This document shows, piece after piece, positions 20,771-33,534 of a DNA stretch of 64,000 nucleotides. The DNA is taken from positions 10,602,001 to 10,666,000 of the forward strand of contig NC_052138.2 in the NCBI RefSeq assembly GCF_016086655.4. The letters run 5' to 3'. Source of the stretch: Lepeophtheirus salmonis (lineage: Eukaryota > Arthropoda > Copepoda > Siphonostomatoida > Caligidae). Under the pieces are notes generated by a model. It ran no database searches and had not been told where the DNA came from. It worked only from the letters and a program-made list of their open reading frames with translations. Both the position numbers and the translations under genes were made by a program. Position 1 is the stretch's first letter; the number at the start of each line of letters is the position of its first letter.

Positions 20771-22975
20771 TGACCACTAGGAGCATCGCTAACCCCTTTT
20801 TTTGTGGAGGGACTCAATACCCTCACCCTGAAATTTCTAAGCCCCCCTCCAAAAAAATATTCTCATATTTGTATGTTGTGTATATGTTGCTGCGATGTCT
20901 GCACAAGTTTCAACCTGTATAAACAAATTGTATAAGTTTCAATTTCTTCCTCTTGAAATGCATTATTTAATTACAAAATCGGTAATTATAATTACCAACT
21001 GTACATCGATATAATCATTTCATTTTGATTTTATGTATTTATGTGTAATATAATTGTGGGCATTTGAACTATATATTCTGCCTTAGAAAATCATATATTA
21101 GTATTTATATTAAAATAGTCATTAATACATCCATCATTCATACAATATTTAATTATTTCATGATCCTCATCCCAAGTACTACTGTAAATCCTTCATTTAC
21201 AATTATTCATCTCATTTTTTTCGGAGCAACTTGTATAAAATCATAACTTGTGCCAACCCGCTCAACTTTTCTTTCTCTCCGCATATCTAGTCAAGGGCCC
21301 TCTGGAGAAATGTATCAAATTTTGAAACACTCTAGGGTTCCATTTATGAGAATTGGAACTCCATGGCCCTAATTACAATATTACCCCCTCTCAGAGCTTG
21401 CAGCGGCGCATATAAGTCGATGGAGGCTATATTGAAGATTAGAAATGACAACTCACGTGCTAACGTCTGTAGAAAGTTTAGCTAATATAGTTCTTCTTGT
21501 TTCCGAAATTAAACTTGTTAAAATTCCAGATTCAAAATGTCTATTTTTCAATTACGCACCCGATATATATATATATATAGCTTACGGTGTTGATTATTTT
21601 GTTTGTTTGTTTTTTGCCTACTCATGTCTTTTGGTTCTCAAAGGAGACCACCCTGTTCTCATAATTAACATTATCTATCAAAGCCTTAGCTTATTTCATA
21701 TGGTTAATATATATACAGTACATACAAAAAGTTAAAGGCTTTACAAAATTGTTAGTAGGTTTTGTTGATTTTATTTTTTATAAAATAAATATTTTATGTG
21801 TAAAATTACAATAAATTATTGTAATTTTTGTTACTTTTTGTATTCGATTATTTATATGCATATAAGTTGTTTTTTTTCGACATATTTTTTGCGATTGAGT
21901 TAAAGCATGCGTTCAGCATCATCACGGCACTCTTTCAATGATTTAAGGATTACCTAGGTTTATTCAGATATTTTTCCATGATTTGAATCCATATTTTGAC
22001 TCTATGTCCTACGTACAATTCAAAAAACTATAAAAATAATTTTAAAAAAAGCGAATGAGGATAATAATAGCAATTAAATGTGTACAATTTTTTTATTATT
22101 AACCTAAATAATTAATGATGAATAATTGTGGAGTTTAAGTTGTTTTGTTGAGCAGCTTTTATCAAGAGCTTTGTGAGGGATTCACGATTACATCATTTTT
22201 AAATACAAAATTAATTAGTTCAACAATCCTTGGACTTGTTTTCACGATTTTTTTAAATTTAATGAACCTATTTTCTCTGCTCAAAAATGAGAAGAAGGGG
22301 TTGTTTTGTCATTTGATTTCCTGTTTGTTATATTTTTTTGTTTCTTTATGATACCATGGAAGTTCCTGCCTCGTGTAATGATTAAAAAAACAAAATAATT
22401 AATTTAAACGTAGGGAAAAAATCAACATTTATTCATACAAACAACAATGAATGTAGAATCCTGTGGCGGAAAATGACTCCTAATTTTTTCGGTTGAAAAT
22501 ATTCGAAAAAGACTTACAAAAAATATATCATTCTCATCCTTGATAAATTTTGTAGACGTGATCTTATCTATATCTGCGTTGTTTGATGATTTCTAATCTA
22601 TTAATTTTGAGTTCCTTTTTATAATAACTTTGACCATTGTCTATCCCGATAATATCTGCATTGTGTATGTAAGAGTTTTGGGCTTAAGTTGGACTGGAGT
22701 ATTTATCAGCTGGAACTTTTCACTTGATTCGAACTCGAAGTGCAGAATTCGAACCATTCTGTCAAAAGTATTGATGTTGAGTAAAAGATTCGGACAGAAG
22801 AGGCTTCACATTGCTAATATTATTGTCTAAGAACCATTTATCTTTTCATGTGATTGAATTTTATCATTTATGACTGAATTAGAGCTGGGATAGTAGCGTC
22901 GGAACTATAGGGCCCATTAGTCCCTCACTTGTTTCGACCAAGTAGAATAGTTATATGAGAAAGTTGTATGGTTGA
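20771..22975. other. Gene-free stretch
   Basis: A/T-rich, with C-runs at about 20800-20860 resembling the GC-rich ends of other repeats here. Open frames at 21064, 21445, 22145 and 22630 are hydrophobic by A/T content and show no domain. I see nothing supportable. Confidence 0.4.
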
Positions 22976-23414
22976 GTGCGTATTATGACACTATTATATA
23001 CATTGTGCGTCAATATAAAAAAAATCAAGAAAATGAAACAATCTCAATTAATTTTTTTACTTCACATATATATATATATATACAGTCCAATATTTTAGAG
23101 ACATATTTGATTCAATTATAGGCGTATTATTCAAATTTGTAGAATGAATTAAGATACTCAAGAATTTTTAAGACAGTTCGGAACCTTCATTAAATTAAAT
23201 TGACTTATATTGACCCCTTTCAAATTTAATCTGTCAATTTCTCATTCAATTTTGGATTATTTAAGGGGTTATTTACGGCATACCCAAAGGGTTCGTAAGA
23301 ATAATTTTATAATAGAAATAGGTGATAATTCGTCAACAATTACAAATGTATATAATCCAGATACAATTTTGAGAAAGATCATTCAAGCTTGCTTTTCTGT
23401 TGACGGGCAACATA
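22976..23414 (+). repeat. Copy of dispersed repeat family R1
   Basis: The leader GTGCGTCAATATAAAAAAAA (about 23005) and body, from TTCAAATTTGTAGAATGAATT (about 23128) to CTTGCTTTTCTGTTGACGGG (about 23388), match the other R1 copies. It ends next to TACAGGGTAGAACAACGAAA, the probable end of the adjoining transposon. Confidence 0.55.
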
Positions 23415-23885
23415 TACAGGGTAGAACAACGAAACCGGCGCTTTTGATCTATCTACTTTAAATTAACATGAAATAGTCATATTAAGATTTATTCGACAAA
23501 AAAAAAAACAACAACTGAGCAGCAGATACAATATTACTTAGAATATATTTCACTCAATGTAGTTTTCCGTGTACCTCAATAACGGCCTTGATTCGGATCC
23601 TGAACCGCCTGCAGGCCATGGAAACTACAATCGATCTAAATTCTTGCTCTCCAGGATGTTGGAGTAAATCAGGGACTTATTGGTGGTGTTAGGACCTCTA
23701 TTGACTTAAAGTAGCTCGAGACAAAATCATTCATCAGATTAGAGTCGAAGGAGCTAAGAAGCCAAAAAATATCCTTGGACTCCCAGTCGTAGCAGTACTC
23801 ATGGTACCAATAGCAAGTCGTTTTGAGGGTGTAACAGGGGACATCATCCTGTTGCCAACCCCATAAGGGTGCGGATATTTTTTGC
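23413..23885 (-). pseudogene. DDE transposase C-terminal remnant
   Basis: The + strand starts with TACAGGGTAGAACAACGAAA, a CAGGGTG-type end. On the - strand the frames recall Tc1/mariner-group transposases: QQDDVPCYTLKTT resembles the QQDGAPAHTAKTT second catalytic region. It is followed by WESKDIFWLLSSFDSN, where WPPSSPDLN would be expected. RRFRIRIKAVIEVHG resembles the C-terminal helix. The intact catalytic SPDLNP is lost and several stops are present. The N-terminal half of the protein is missing. Confidence 0.5.
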
Positions 23886-24959
23886 TTGAGCTGAGGTTTC
23901 GGATTTAAGTATTATTAAACTGCAACTTGATATTTATACAGGAATACTCGGACCTATAAAAACTTAATCGATAACCCCTTTCGTCTTTGCATCTTTAATC
24001 CGATTTCAATCTTTTATACATTTGTTTCAAAATTCTTGATATAATTACCAATCCGCTCATTTTAATCGTGTTTTTTATTTGTTGTGGATCCCATACTGCA
24101 AAAAATAATAAATGACTAATGATCTCAATCATATATTATTTAAAATTGTACATTGTGAGTCGTTATAATTATATCATTCACAAGGAAGCGATGCATTTTT
24201 ATGTCGTAAAAATACCATTTGAGTCCAATTGAATAACAAGTTGCTATCTGCCATATTCTGTGTATACTTAATTATATTATTTGAACAAGAGCTCTTATCA
24301 ACATTTCTCCCAAAGGTTGATGCACTCCAAGTTACATATCAATATGTATTCCTCTCCTCACAACACACATCTCTTGTGTGTATCTTCTTTCATTGAATGA
24401 CGATTTTTATGTACATATAATTTAGAGTGAAGTGATTTATATATATTATTTTCATCCAACCTTAACAAAGTGATTTTATTCTCACATTGGAATGTGAATT
24501 GGCAATGGCCTAAAGAACGTTTGAAGGGCATGTTCTCGTGACATTCAGGGTAATCACTTGGTTCACACAATATGGGTAATTTCCAGGCTTCTTCCTACTT
24601 TCAAATACATACTTAATATTTGTGTAGACTAGTGTTGGTTCTACGTTCAATATTGAATTATTTCCCCCAGTTTAGTCTTTAGGTGTTTTGTATAAACCGT
24701 GATCGCGGTTCGTTGAACAAAATTTAAAATCGTAGTCTGAGTTTTTTAATCTCCAATCTATGGACCGATTTTCTCCTCACTCATGTTTATCTTCTTCATG
24801 TGATGTTAAGGAAGCAAGCTTCCTAATTCCTAATTTTGAAACAAATATGGTATCATCAGCAATTCATCAATAGGATCATCGATCTACAGGGCTTTGCAGA
24901 TAAATTGGTAATTTATTCTCGGCAAACTAAAAAATTTATAGCATGGAGATTTATTGAGC

Positions 24960-25620
24960 AAATCTAATGAAAATTTGTGAAGTTGTTGCCAGTGATCTTG
25001 TGTTTTGATCCATTCCATGTGATCTCCTCCAGCTTCAATAATCTTTGTGATCCTTTGCCGGAATGGTGCTGCAGCCTTGATTACATGATCAGCTTAGATA
25101 ATCCTGCATTAATTGTTGATGCTTACCTTTAAGGGGGCTAACATTGCAGTAGTAGTGATTGTTTACCTGTTTTTGAAGGATGTCCCAGATTTAGTAATCG
25201 AGATTGTTCAAGTCTGGATTATTACTTGGCCAGATTTCAGACTAGATCATGTCAAACTTCTCCTCTATCAAGGTACCAAGACGACTTTCAGGATCTTGAG
25301 GTACTCAGCTAGGTTGATCTTAAATCTAGCCTCGATAAAATTACTATGGCTCCGCCCATATTCTTTGCATTCAAAACTGGTGGGGCTTAAGTCGGAACAC
25401 GGGCATTCACTCTAGCATTTTGCCAAGTAATTTGTGTCCAACAACAAACTTTATCTCATCGACATGCACAATCACTTTTGAAGTCTCATTGTGCTCCAGC
25501 TAGTTCAAAAGATTTGGACAGTAATCGGCTCTTATGGCCTTGGCTTTTTCTGTAAACAAAGTATACAGAAAGAAATACTTCAGCCACTTAGAGCAAAGCA
25601 ATTATTATCGCGAAATTCAA
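24960..25620 (-). pseudogene. Tc1/mariner-group transposase pseudogene (C-terminal part)
   Basis: On the - strand, reading from about 25480 downward in shifting frames: HVDEIKFVVGHKLLGKM, LIEEKFD, EIWPSNNPDLNNLDY with IWDILQKQV, QQLMQDYL, and the end CSTIPAKDHK or, in the better frame, APFRQRITKIIEAGGDHMEW near 25070-25010. The PDLNNLDY segment holds the third catalytic Asp position. Multiple stops and frameshifts show it is dead. Upstream parts including the helix-turn-helix were not found, so the copy is truncated. Confidence 0.6.
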
Positions 25621-26855
25621 AGTAGGACCTGAGATATAATAATTTGAAAAACTTCCAATTTATCCACAATGCTCCGTAGACTGAGTTTTAAAGGAGCTGA
25701 TTTTTTTGTAAGAACAATCAAGATCGAATTTTTCTTTGGACTAGTCCACACGTCGTTAGCTTTATTATTTATTTTTTCACGCAACCTTTCTTCAAAAAAA
25801 AAAAAACCAACTGAACAAGGCCCAAAATCAGTTAGTATATGTTGAACAATTTTTTCGAATATGGAATTCCTATTCAATAATTTCTGAGAATTGTTTCCAG
25901 CATACCAAGAGCGAATACAAATTTATCCGATTAACGTACAGAACACTCATAAGGGACAAGAAAATACTATGTACATTTTTTTGTTAGTGACTTGACCGAA
26001 CTTCTTTAAAGGACCCAAATAGTTTTGTTCACTAATAGCTATTATGGTCTCAGACCTATCTAGAATTTTCAGATCGAAATCCAACACTATTGCATCACTA
26101 ACAATAATATATTATATAGGTAGGTATTGCATAGTGCATGCCCCTTCCAGGGCTTCAATTTTTCTTTTACTTTCACACACAATGTTCTATAGAAAAATGA
26201 ACATACATATAATCATTTCTCAAAATATTTCTTTTCATTTTCTTCGAAATTCTATCACGTCTTCTCTGTTCCGACTTTTTTAATGTATTTATTTATTCAG
26301 GATAGGAAAAAAAAAAAAAAAAAAAACCCTCTTTCCTTCAATCCGACCTCTCGTTTAATGCTGGCACATTCAAATAGACTTACAGTATTAGACTTATCAT
26401 CATTATCAAGTACCCATTATACCGTGGTGTAGAAATTATTATACAAAAATGAATGAGTAGATTCATGAGAGCACATGTAATGGCTTGATTTTGCAAGCGA
26501 AATAAGTCATAAATACCTTTATATACGTGTTCATAACTGAGGAAGTTATGAACTTCTTTTGGATATTACGAAATAGGTCACTTTCCATCATGTTTAGTTA
26601 CAATTATATGTGAGTATATTCATACTGCTCTTACTGATTACGAAGGATTTACTATACGTAGGGTTGTAAATCAGAATGGCATGACTAGCCCCATTTTTTG
26701 TCGTCTATCTATATATATATATACCGAGCTAACTGTTGTTATTTACGCATTTTAACACACTAAGTATTGAAGTCCATGGAAGGATCTTGGGAGAATTAGG
26801 AAACAAGTGTATTAACTATTAATTATTAATTGAAACCCAAAGAACAAGTTTTAGA
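25621..26855. other. Gene-free stretch
   Basis: A/T-rich sequence with an 18-A run near 26309 and TATATA microsatellite near 26710. Open frames at 25617-25877 (-) and 26044-26283 (+) have no recognisable features. Nothing else supportable. Confidence 0.4.
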
Positions 26856-26859
26856 CAAT

Positions 26860-27610
26860 GTGTCTGCCCTCAGAATTGATGGTGAGCTCCAGGCGGGAGT
26901 AGAAGCTGCTGCAACCTTATGAATGTACTTGGCACTCATGGAGGCCTTGGCATTGTTAACGGAGGTATTCAGGACGTGGGTGCTGTTTCGGCGTATTCTG
27001 TAGATCTAGGAGTCCACGTACATCTTGATTGAATAGTCTTGGGGATTGAGGTCGGAGCTCTGCGGCGGTCAGAAGTCCTTTGCCCGGATGTGCATGTTGG
27101 CCTAGATCCACTCTTGGGTTTACTTGTGTGGGAAGAAGTTCCATATTATTGGAACTCCCATGAAGAATTGCAAACTATGGATTTGATCCTTGGGAAAACT
27201 TTGGTGTCCATAATTTTGAACGTACAGCCTTCAGTCTGTAACATAAAGGTAACCACATGGGATTTATGGCCTTCTGGTTGGATGCAACCAGACCTAAAAT
27301 TGTCTCTGAAGGAGTGTGTTTGATTGAGAAATATCGGTGCTTCTCTGTTATATCCTTAAATGGCACTACTCGATTATTCTGCCTGTTGAAAACAGGGTCA
27401 ACAGTAAAGGTATTCTGATCAGAAAAGATCACAATGAGTTCACAGGTTCCCTTGGGCGGATCAATATATTTTTTCCACGATCCACACGGACATTTTGTCC
27501 GTGTGGATCAACAGAGACCGAGGAATACGCAGCAGAGACTTTTCTCCAGCCTTTTTTAGAGCCCTGGACACCGTGGATGGGGGCTCTTCATCTTCCTAGC
27601 CATTCACCTC
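26860..27610 (-). pseudogene. Tc1/mariner-group transposase pseudogene
   Basis: The - strand preserves most of a transposase in several frames. In order: STVSRALKKAGEKSLLRIPR (27570 area), a helix-turn-helix end; FSDQNTFTVDPVFNRQNNRV, the first catalytic Asp, with the open frame 27432-27175 continuing to MWLPLCYRLKAV; then FMGVPIIWNFFPHK; NMHIRAKDF and PPQSSDLNPQDYSI, the third catalytic region (27110-27040 area); and a C-terminal NNAKASMSAKYIHKVAAA. The second catalytic motif (QQDGA-like) is not intact. Frameshifts and stops exclude activity. The 14-bp hairpin at 27479-27509 lies inside the frame. Confidence 0.65.
27479..27509. repeat. Perfect 14-bp hairpin
   Basis: GATCCACACGGACA, a TTT loop, and TGTCCGTGTGGATC form a perfect inverted repeat. 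It sits in the transposase pseudogene between the helix-turn-helix end and the first catalytic motif, where family members would not be expected to carry a palindrome. Confidence 0.85.
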
Positions 27611-28574
27611 ATTTTTAGTTAGTACCAAATTTCAAAAGACAGCTGTCAAAATTTCATGACTATCTGCTAACTGTGCCACTACTTATGTTATTTCCAAAAC
27701 ATTTGATCAAAAATAATTTCATACTTTAATTTTACACTGTTTTTTTTTTTTTAAATACCGTTCAAGATAAGCAATGCCTTGAAAAGTTTTATCAGAACTC
27801 CCCTTCATAAACCGAAAAAAAAAAGAAATACGTGTTTATTTTGTTAAGGCCGGGACATTTCAGCCCATGTGTTATATACGACTAGGAATTAAAAGAAATT
27901 GTATTACTATCTTTTTGGAAACGGAGCATAAATATATAATAACTTACGTAATAGTTAAATTATATGAAAGAGTAAATTATGAAATAGCCATGATGTATCT
28001 AGTGAAATGAGGGAATCGACAGTTAACATCAAAATACATTCTATATTTTTGTATTAGCGAGTTAACCCATTGACATACGCTCGTTGTTCAAATGGGCGGA
28101 CAAATTTCTTCTTTTTTTCAAAGGGCTTCCAAAATGCATTTATAATAAAGTAATTTCATAACTACTCCTCAAATATCTCATTTTTAACTACTCTATCATT
28201 ACATGGGGGGGGGCAACGGCCCTGATTATTGTACTCTGATTAGGAGTGATGATATTTTTAAATTGCATATCCTCAACCTATTTGAAAGAACCTCTTCCTC
28301 CTCCCCTTTCATCCATCTTCTTTCATGGTACGTAGAGTTATTTCTACACTTGTTACATGTTAGTGATGAATAGTTGATACAATATCTAAATATGGTGATA
28401 TCTATATTGTACACACATAGATAATATTATATCCGTCATTTCATATACATACGTACTGAGTTTGACAGCAAAACGTGGACTCGAGGGATTGCTTTAGAAA
28501 TACTCTATTATTTTTATTTTCAATAATATCAAAAGAAAATATCATTTTAACAAAACTTTTAAAGAAGGTTTTTG

Positions 28575-29060
28575 CAAACTTGGTCACTCGATATGGCTAA
28601 CTTCAGCATCAATCACAGCCTTTAACCGTCATCCAAAGGCCTTGTAGGAGTTGATGACAAACTCTCAGTGAAGTTGTCCCACGCAGCCACTACGGCAGCT
28701 TCCATTGAGTCAATATTTGTGTGTTATTTCCTTCTCCAAAGTACCCACACAGTCAAGTCCAGTGGGTTGAAATCCGGTGAAGAAGGGGTTGCATCTCTTT
28801 GGACCAGAATTCAGCCTTGTTATCGGCCTTTTTTTCAATTGTGCCCTCCACTTTCTGTTTTTCTGGAGATGTCTTCTCCATTCTCCACCTTGAAAACCAG
28901 GCTCCAAGAGCACTTCACAATGCCCATAATAATTCCCACCTCAATTTCAGTATCTAGGAGATCCGAGATACCTTGCTTTTTGGGTTATTGTTCAGTCATG
29001 ATTACGAAATGTTTATTATACTTAGTTTATGCACAAATGTTGTCTGAACCAGAATGTCAA
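28575..29060 (-). pseudogene. DDE transposase remnant (C-terminal half)
   Basis: On the - strand the frame at 28913-28710 contains LNSGPKRCNPFFTGFQPTGL followed by DCVGTLEKEITHK. This resembles a degenerate catalytic segment (SPDFNPLDF then VW.FLEKEV). Lower, at 28665-28590, EFVINSYKAFG and RLKAVIDAEVSH form the typical C-terminal helix of the group, with a stop between. The upstream half (28920-29060) is not recognisable. It is clearly defective. Confidence 0.5.
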
Positions 29061-29284
29061 AAATAATCACTAAACCTTCCTATATGAATGGAAAAAAAAT
29101 AAGATTAATTAATAGTCCACGTTTTACTTCACAAAATTGTATATCTTGCTAGCCTTTCTATGACTTCACTCGCATTTTCACAATCTCTCTCTCTCCTCTG
29201 TTTGCAAGTGTCTATTTGTGTGCGTGTTTAATCCAATTTGAATGTGCAAGAATGATTGATATGTTAATTCACAATAAATCAAAC

Positions 29285-29346
29285 TCAGTTGTAGCCTTAG
29301 AGTCCTACAGAATGAAGGACCTGCTCTTTCCGAGCTCTGCAAAAAG
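29285..29346 (+). promoter_or_regulatory. Candidate first coding exon fragment
   Basis: TCAGTTGTAG at 29284 resembles an arthropod initiator. ATG at 29312 opens MKDLLFPSSAK and runs into a possible donor, AAAAAG|GTAACA, at 29346/29347 (phase 2). No TATA box or downstream partner exon in phase was found; joining to the acceptor at 43794 gives a stop after 20 codons. This is weak. Confidence 0.15.
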
Positions 29347-29349
29347 GTA

Positions 29350-30415
29350 ACATTTTATTAATTCATTAATTATACTATTATTTTGGGAGGAAATTGTATT
29401 TGGAGGAATATGTTATTATGTAATAATATCATAAGTCACAGTAATTATTATTTTTATTATTTTAATACCTATTGAAAGAATTTATTTGACTGGCTGGCTG
29501 GCTTGTAAGAACGTGGTATGTGTAGGTAATTATCAAATTAAGGGTGGTGATATTTAATTGGTTTGTGTTTTTCAACATGGAGAACGTTTCTACAATGAAC
29601 ATATCCAAAAATTTATATATAGATATATTTTTCTTTTGAATTTTCTGCAAGACATGTCCATTACACATACAGTAATAGTGTAGTTCTACAGAAATTTCTC
29701 TTTTGATATCATCGCGATATTATCTATAATAATGGATCACTCAGCCTTCACTTCAGTAAGAGAAATAAAAAGGTCCTAAATTAACTGATAGTTAGCGTGT
29801 TATTCTAACCAACGTTAAGATTTAAGAGCAATTTTTCAGAGAGTTATCCCCTCTACATAGCATGAAAATGCATTATGTACCTTAATGTCGGCTGTCGAGT
29901 TTTTACCTCTCTTACCCCTTATTAGTGCTATAAAAGTAGATTTGTAGAAATCTAATTAGTTAATGTTAAGCAGTGAACTTATAGTAATTAACTACTTACT
30001 TTCGGATATACAATAAAATGCAAAAGAAGTGGACAAATCAACAGCTAACATAAAGAAATACATGGTACATTTCGTATTAGTGAAATATATTATCACAATG
30101 CTATCCCCAAAACATCAACAACTTCTATGAATTTTCTTGTTAGCTGTCAATTTTCTTCTTTTCTTATCCCTTATTAGTATTTTGAGCGTCGATAGATAGA
30201 ACCACGAAGCTGTTAGTGTTTATCCGACAACAAATTCTTATAATTAATGAAAAATTGTTGGAGAAATGAATTGGCTAACTAACATACCATTTTTAAACTT
30301 ATTAATTTATCTTTTTGGAAGAAATGTTGATGGATACAATGAAGATTGGTGTGTGAATAGTCCCGTGTTATCTAAATATGATTAGGGATGTGTGTACGCC
30401 GTGCTTACATAAAAA
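29350..30415. other. Gene-free stretch
   Basis: A/T-rich sequence. CCTTATTAGTGCTATAAAAG near 29918 and CCTTATTAGTATTTTGAGCG near 30170 sit after similar TGTCNN(G/A)TTTT contexts and may mark two decayed copies of a repeat about 255 bp apart. No genes seen. Confidence 0.3.
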
Positions 30416-30419
30416 TGTA

Positions 30420-30606
30420 CAGTAGAACCCTGGAACTTGTTGTTGAAGAAGCATCAATAAGTAAGTCAGTACAATTTTGAATCAGCAATCCAACTATAGA
30501 TTTGACTGAAGCCCTAACTGTATTTTATTTTCAAAAGAAACGCAAGTCCGACGAGGTAAAGTTTCCATACCATTTTGCGTCAAGTTCCGAGGTTCTACTC
30601 TTGCTG
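30420..30606. mobile_element. pogo/Tigger-like MITE flanked by TA
   Basis: The left end CAGTAGAACCCTGGAACTTG (30420-30439) is mirrored by the right end, reverse complement CAGCAAGAG-TAGAACCTCGG-AACTTG (30581-30606), which has a 6-bp insertion after CAG. TA lies directly outside each end (30418-30419, 30607-30608), as expected for Tc1/mariner/pogo transposition. CAGTAGAACC ends are typical of pogo-type elements. The 187-bp body encodes no transposase. Confidence 0.65.
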
Positions 30607-31166
30607 TACATTGTATTTTCATATCAGCTGTCGATGTTTCTGATTTTTCCCTAGTCAGTGTGTTTTGAACACTGATTTGTTGGGGCATCATGAGCTTTGT
30701 TAACTTATTAGTCAGATGTCCTTTTTGTAATGAAAAAATGAAAAAAAAAAGAGTTCAGAAGTTAGTTAAGGGAACACGGTCGTTGTGTTAACACTTCTCT
30801 CTGAAGTAAGCATTCTCGACTATCTTTTGTGTAAATTCATTTAAAAATGCATAAATAAAATAAGTATATATTTATGAATCGAAATCTATTTTGAATGTCG
30901 AAGTTTATCCTCTTTATAGGAGTAATTAATTTTCTCCCTCCAAAATCTTATGACAGGCAGCTAATATTATCAAGGGTCTTCATTCAGATGTACCATATGT
31001 CTCGCTCCCACCTTCTCTTTGCGCTCTTTTATTCTTTTCAAAAATGGCATACCTACTTATTAGTAGTTTATTTACATACCCAAGGATAGTGGCGCCAAGT
31101 TGAGATCATTATTTTTTGTTAGTATTTTGTATATACTTATTTGTTTATTATGACTGCTTTGTACAT

Positions 31167-31555
31167 CTGCGCCATCTTGCGGATATATACTTTTTAGCTC
31201 ATGTTACACTTCGCACGCAATATTAATTCCATAGTTAGGAAGAATTGGCTTACTACCAAGTTCCAAGGGACTTTTGACCCTTTTGTTTCTTTTTTGAGAA
31301 TGAAAGGTTGCGATATTTAATAAATGCAAGGGATTATATAATATTGTACTATACAAAGTGTAAAAGCCAAGCTTTGGAAATCTGCGCCATCTTGTGAATA
31401 GATGTTCTAATCTAATGATAAGCTGTAAACAGTTGCCTAACTATCAAGTACAAACTGATTTGGGCCTGTTTGTTTCTTTTTGTAGGAGTAAAGTTTGCGA
31501 TATACAATAAAGGCAATGACTTCTACAATATTATACCTTTACATGAAGTGTAAAA
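31167..31555 (+). repeat. Tandem duplication, period about 215 bp
   Basis: CTGCGCCATCTTG starts at 31167 and again at 31382. Both units continue with a CAAGT..CAA / TTTGTTTCTTTTT segment, a form of GGTTGCGATATTTAATAAA (31308; 31494), and ACAAAGTGTAAAA or GAAGTGTAAAA at the ends. The units are clearly diverged. GCCATCTTG motifs recur at 38556 and, inverted, at about 13067, so the unit may be part of a dispersed family. Confidence 0.6.
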
Positions 31556-33530
31556 ACTAGACGTTCCAAAGGGAGGATTCAGAGGGGGGTAGATGAGATT
31601 GGCCCTATGTATATAGTCCTACCACTGCTACGTGCTTACATCCTCAATTAGACCCTTCGTTTCCTCTTCATAACCATGGATACCACAACAATGAGTTGTT
31701 GTCGTCTTCGTTGTTGTTTGCATTCACAAACACTCCTCCTCCTAAAAGTCAGACAACCATGAACAGAAGCTCTGTTGTCCAGTTCTCATACATAGATTAC
31801 CACAGCTACTATTAGTCTCCAGCTTTAATGTATGTTCTTCGACACTTCTTATATATTATAAAAGAGAGTGAAAACGCTTTATTTATTTATTTAGTTTTTT
31901 TTTGTATTATCTTCATCATTCGATAGGTATGAACATCTGTTAAATGTTCACCGTTGTAAAACAAAAAAACACACAATCCTCTTCTGTATGTACAACTTTA
32001 TACAAATAAATTCATATTAGATACTAGTACATAAGTTACTTGTGTTATCCACAATTATTCAAACACTCTCTGTCATCATACCATAACTAATAACACATCC
32101 AAAAAGCATATTTAAATATGCTGTGTCATTAAAAAGAAAGCAGAAAACTGGATCAGAGGGTATGAAAGTTATGACTTCGATATATTAGTGATTCTTCAGA
32201 TGTAACGTTTTTTGTCATTCTGTGTATTTTCTTTCCTTCTTGTTTTTTTTTTTTTTCATTATCCCTGATACTCAAACATAGCAAAAGAAAAACGCGAAAT
32301 ATTGCAACTATTCACACAGCTGATGTTATAATTCTTTGCAAAGAGAAATCGTAATTATTGAGACAACAGTGATGTTATTTTCTCAGTATGTATGTAGGGA
32401 TAATGTTTTTGAGCACGAAAACATAGTAAGTATCTTATTAGATAAATCTATATTTAAAAAAGGACCATATGATACGCTAGCCGGATTATCTTTATGATAT
32501 TAAATCAATAAATCTAATTGTACAAGTTACAACTTATCCACATTGGACTAGAGAAGTTAAAATTTTTGCATTTATATGGGAATTGGGACATAATAATAAC
32601 TTATTAAAAAAATGTATATTTTTATCCTCACAAGCTTAAAATGCTCACATTTTCATATATATACAAAGAACCTATGTTGTCTCTCTAGAGAAGGGGAAAT
32701 GAGCGCATTCGGCTTTTAAAATAATCGACCCATGCTGTTTTTTGACCACGATAACATAGGCAATCTTTCTTTAGTTATAGACAGGAGGGCTCTTCATTGG
32801 TCCAAGTCAAGTCTCATTCTTTTTACGTCGCAGATTAAAGACACTTATTGACTAATTTGAATTCAGTGAATCCTTTGGGAAATGTTTTGAGTACTAAACA
32901 TAGACAATCTTTAGTGTATTACTCAATTTCTTCGTTGGAAAGAACATGAAAAAGTTGTACATATTAAGCCAATGTCCTCATTTTCCCCCACTACTCTTTA
33001 TTTAGTTACGAGAGAAAGCTCTTTACTAGTCCGAATCAAGTCTCAAATCTTTAAGCAGAAACCTTTTCACATCGCAGTTTAATGACACTTATGTGTCACT
33101 CGAGTCCGAGTAGCAAGTACTGAGTTATACGGATATGCAACTATTTGCAAGGGTCTTTATTATATAACTTAAACTCCCCCGTGGAAACAACATGGGAGGA
33201 AAAAAAGGCCAGAAAAGCAGTGCTGTTCAGGAGTATGAGTCAAGCTGCAAGTCTTTTTTGACTTTGAGTCTAGGTAGAGTCCAAAGTTACAGTTAAATTA
33301 TACTCGAATAAGAGTCCTCAGCTATGAAGGATATCCAAAAAATGAGCCAAAAATAATTAAAGTTCAACAGTAGAGGAACACTAATGAAAGACAAGAGCAT
33401 ACAGATCAGAATCTGACCAAAAAGTGGTTAAAAAAAACACTTTAATTTTGTGGGAATACCACTATCTTGATGAGTGTGTCAAATGCGTAATTATAAACAT
33501 TGCGTGTTTTCCTGTACTTGACTATAAAGG
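31556..33530. other. Gene-free stretch
   Basis: A/T-rich sequence. Two similar segments, near 32700-32840 (GAAATGAGC..GACAGGAGGGCTCTTCATT) and 32985-33085 (TTACGAGAGAAAGCTCTTTAC), share GTCCNAATCAAGTCTCA and TTAA(T/A)GACACTTAT, suggesting a third, weak local duplication. No genes seen. Confidence 0.3.
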
Positions 33531-33534
33531 GAAA

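Noticed and set aside
27039..27323. 94-codon + strand frame
   Set aside because: Antisense of a transposase pseudogene.
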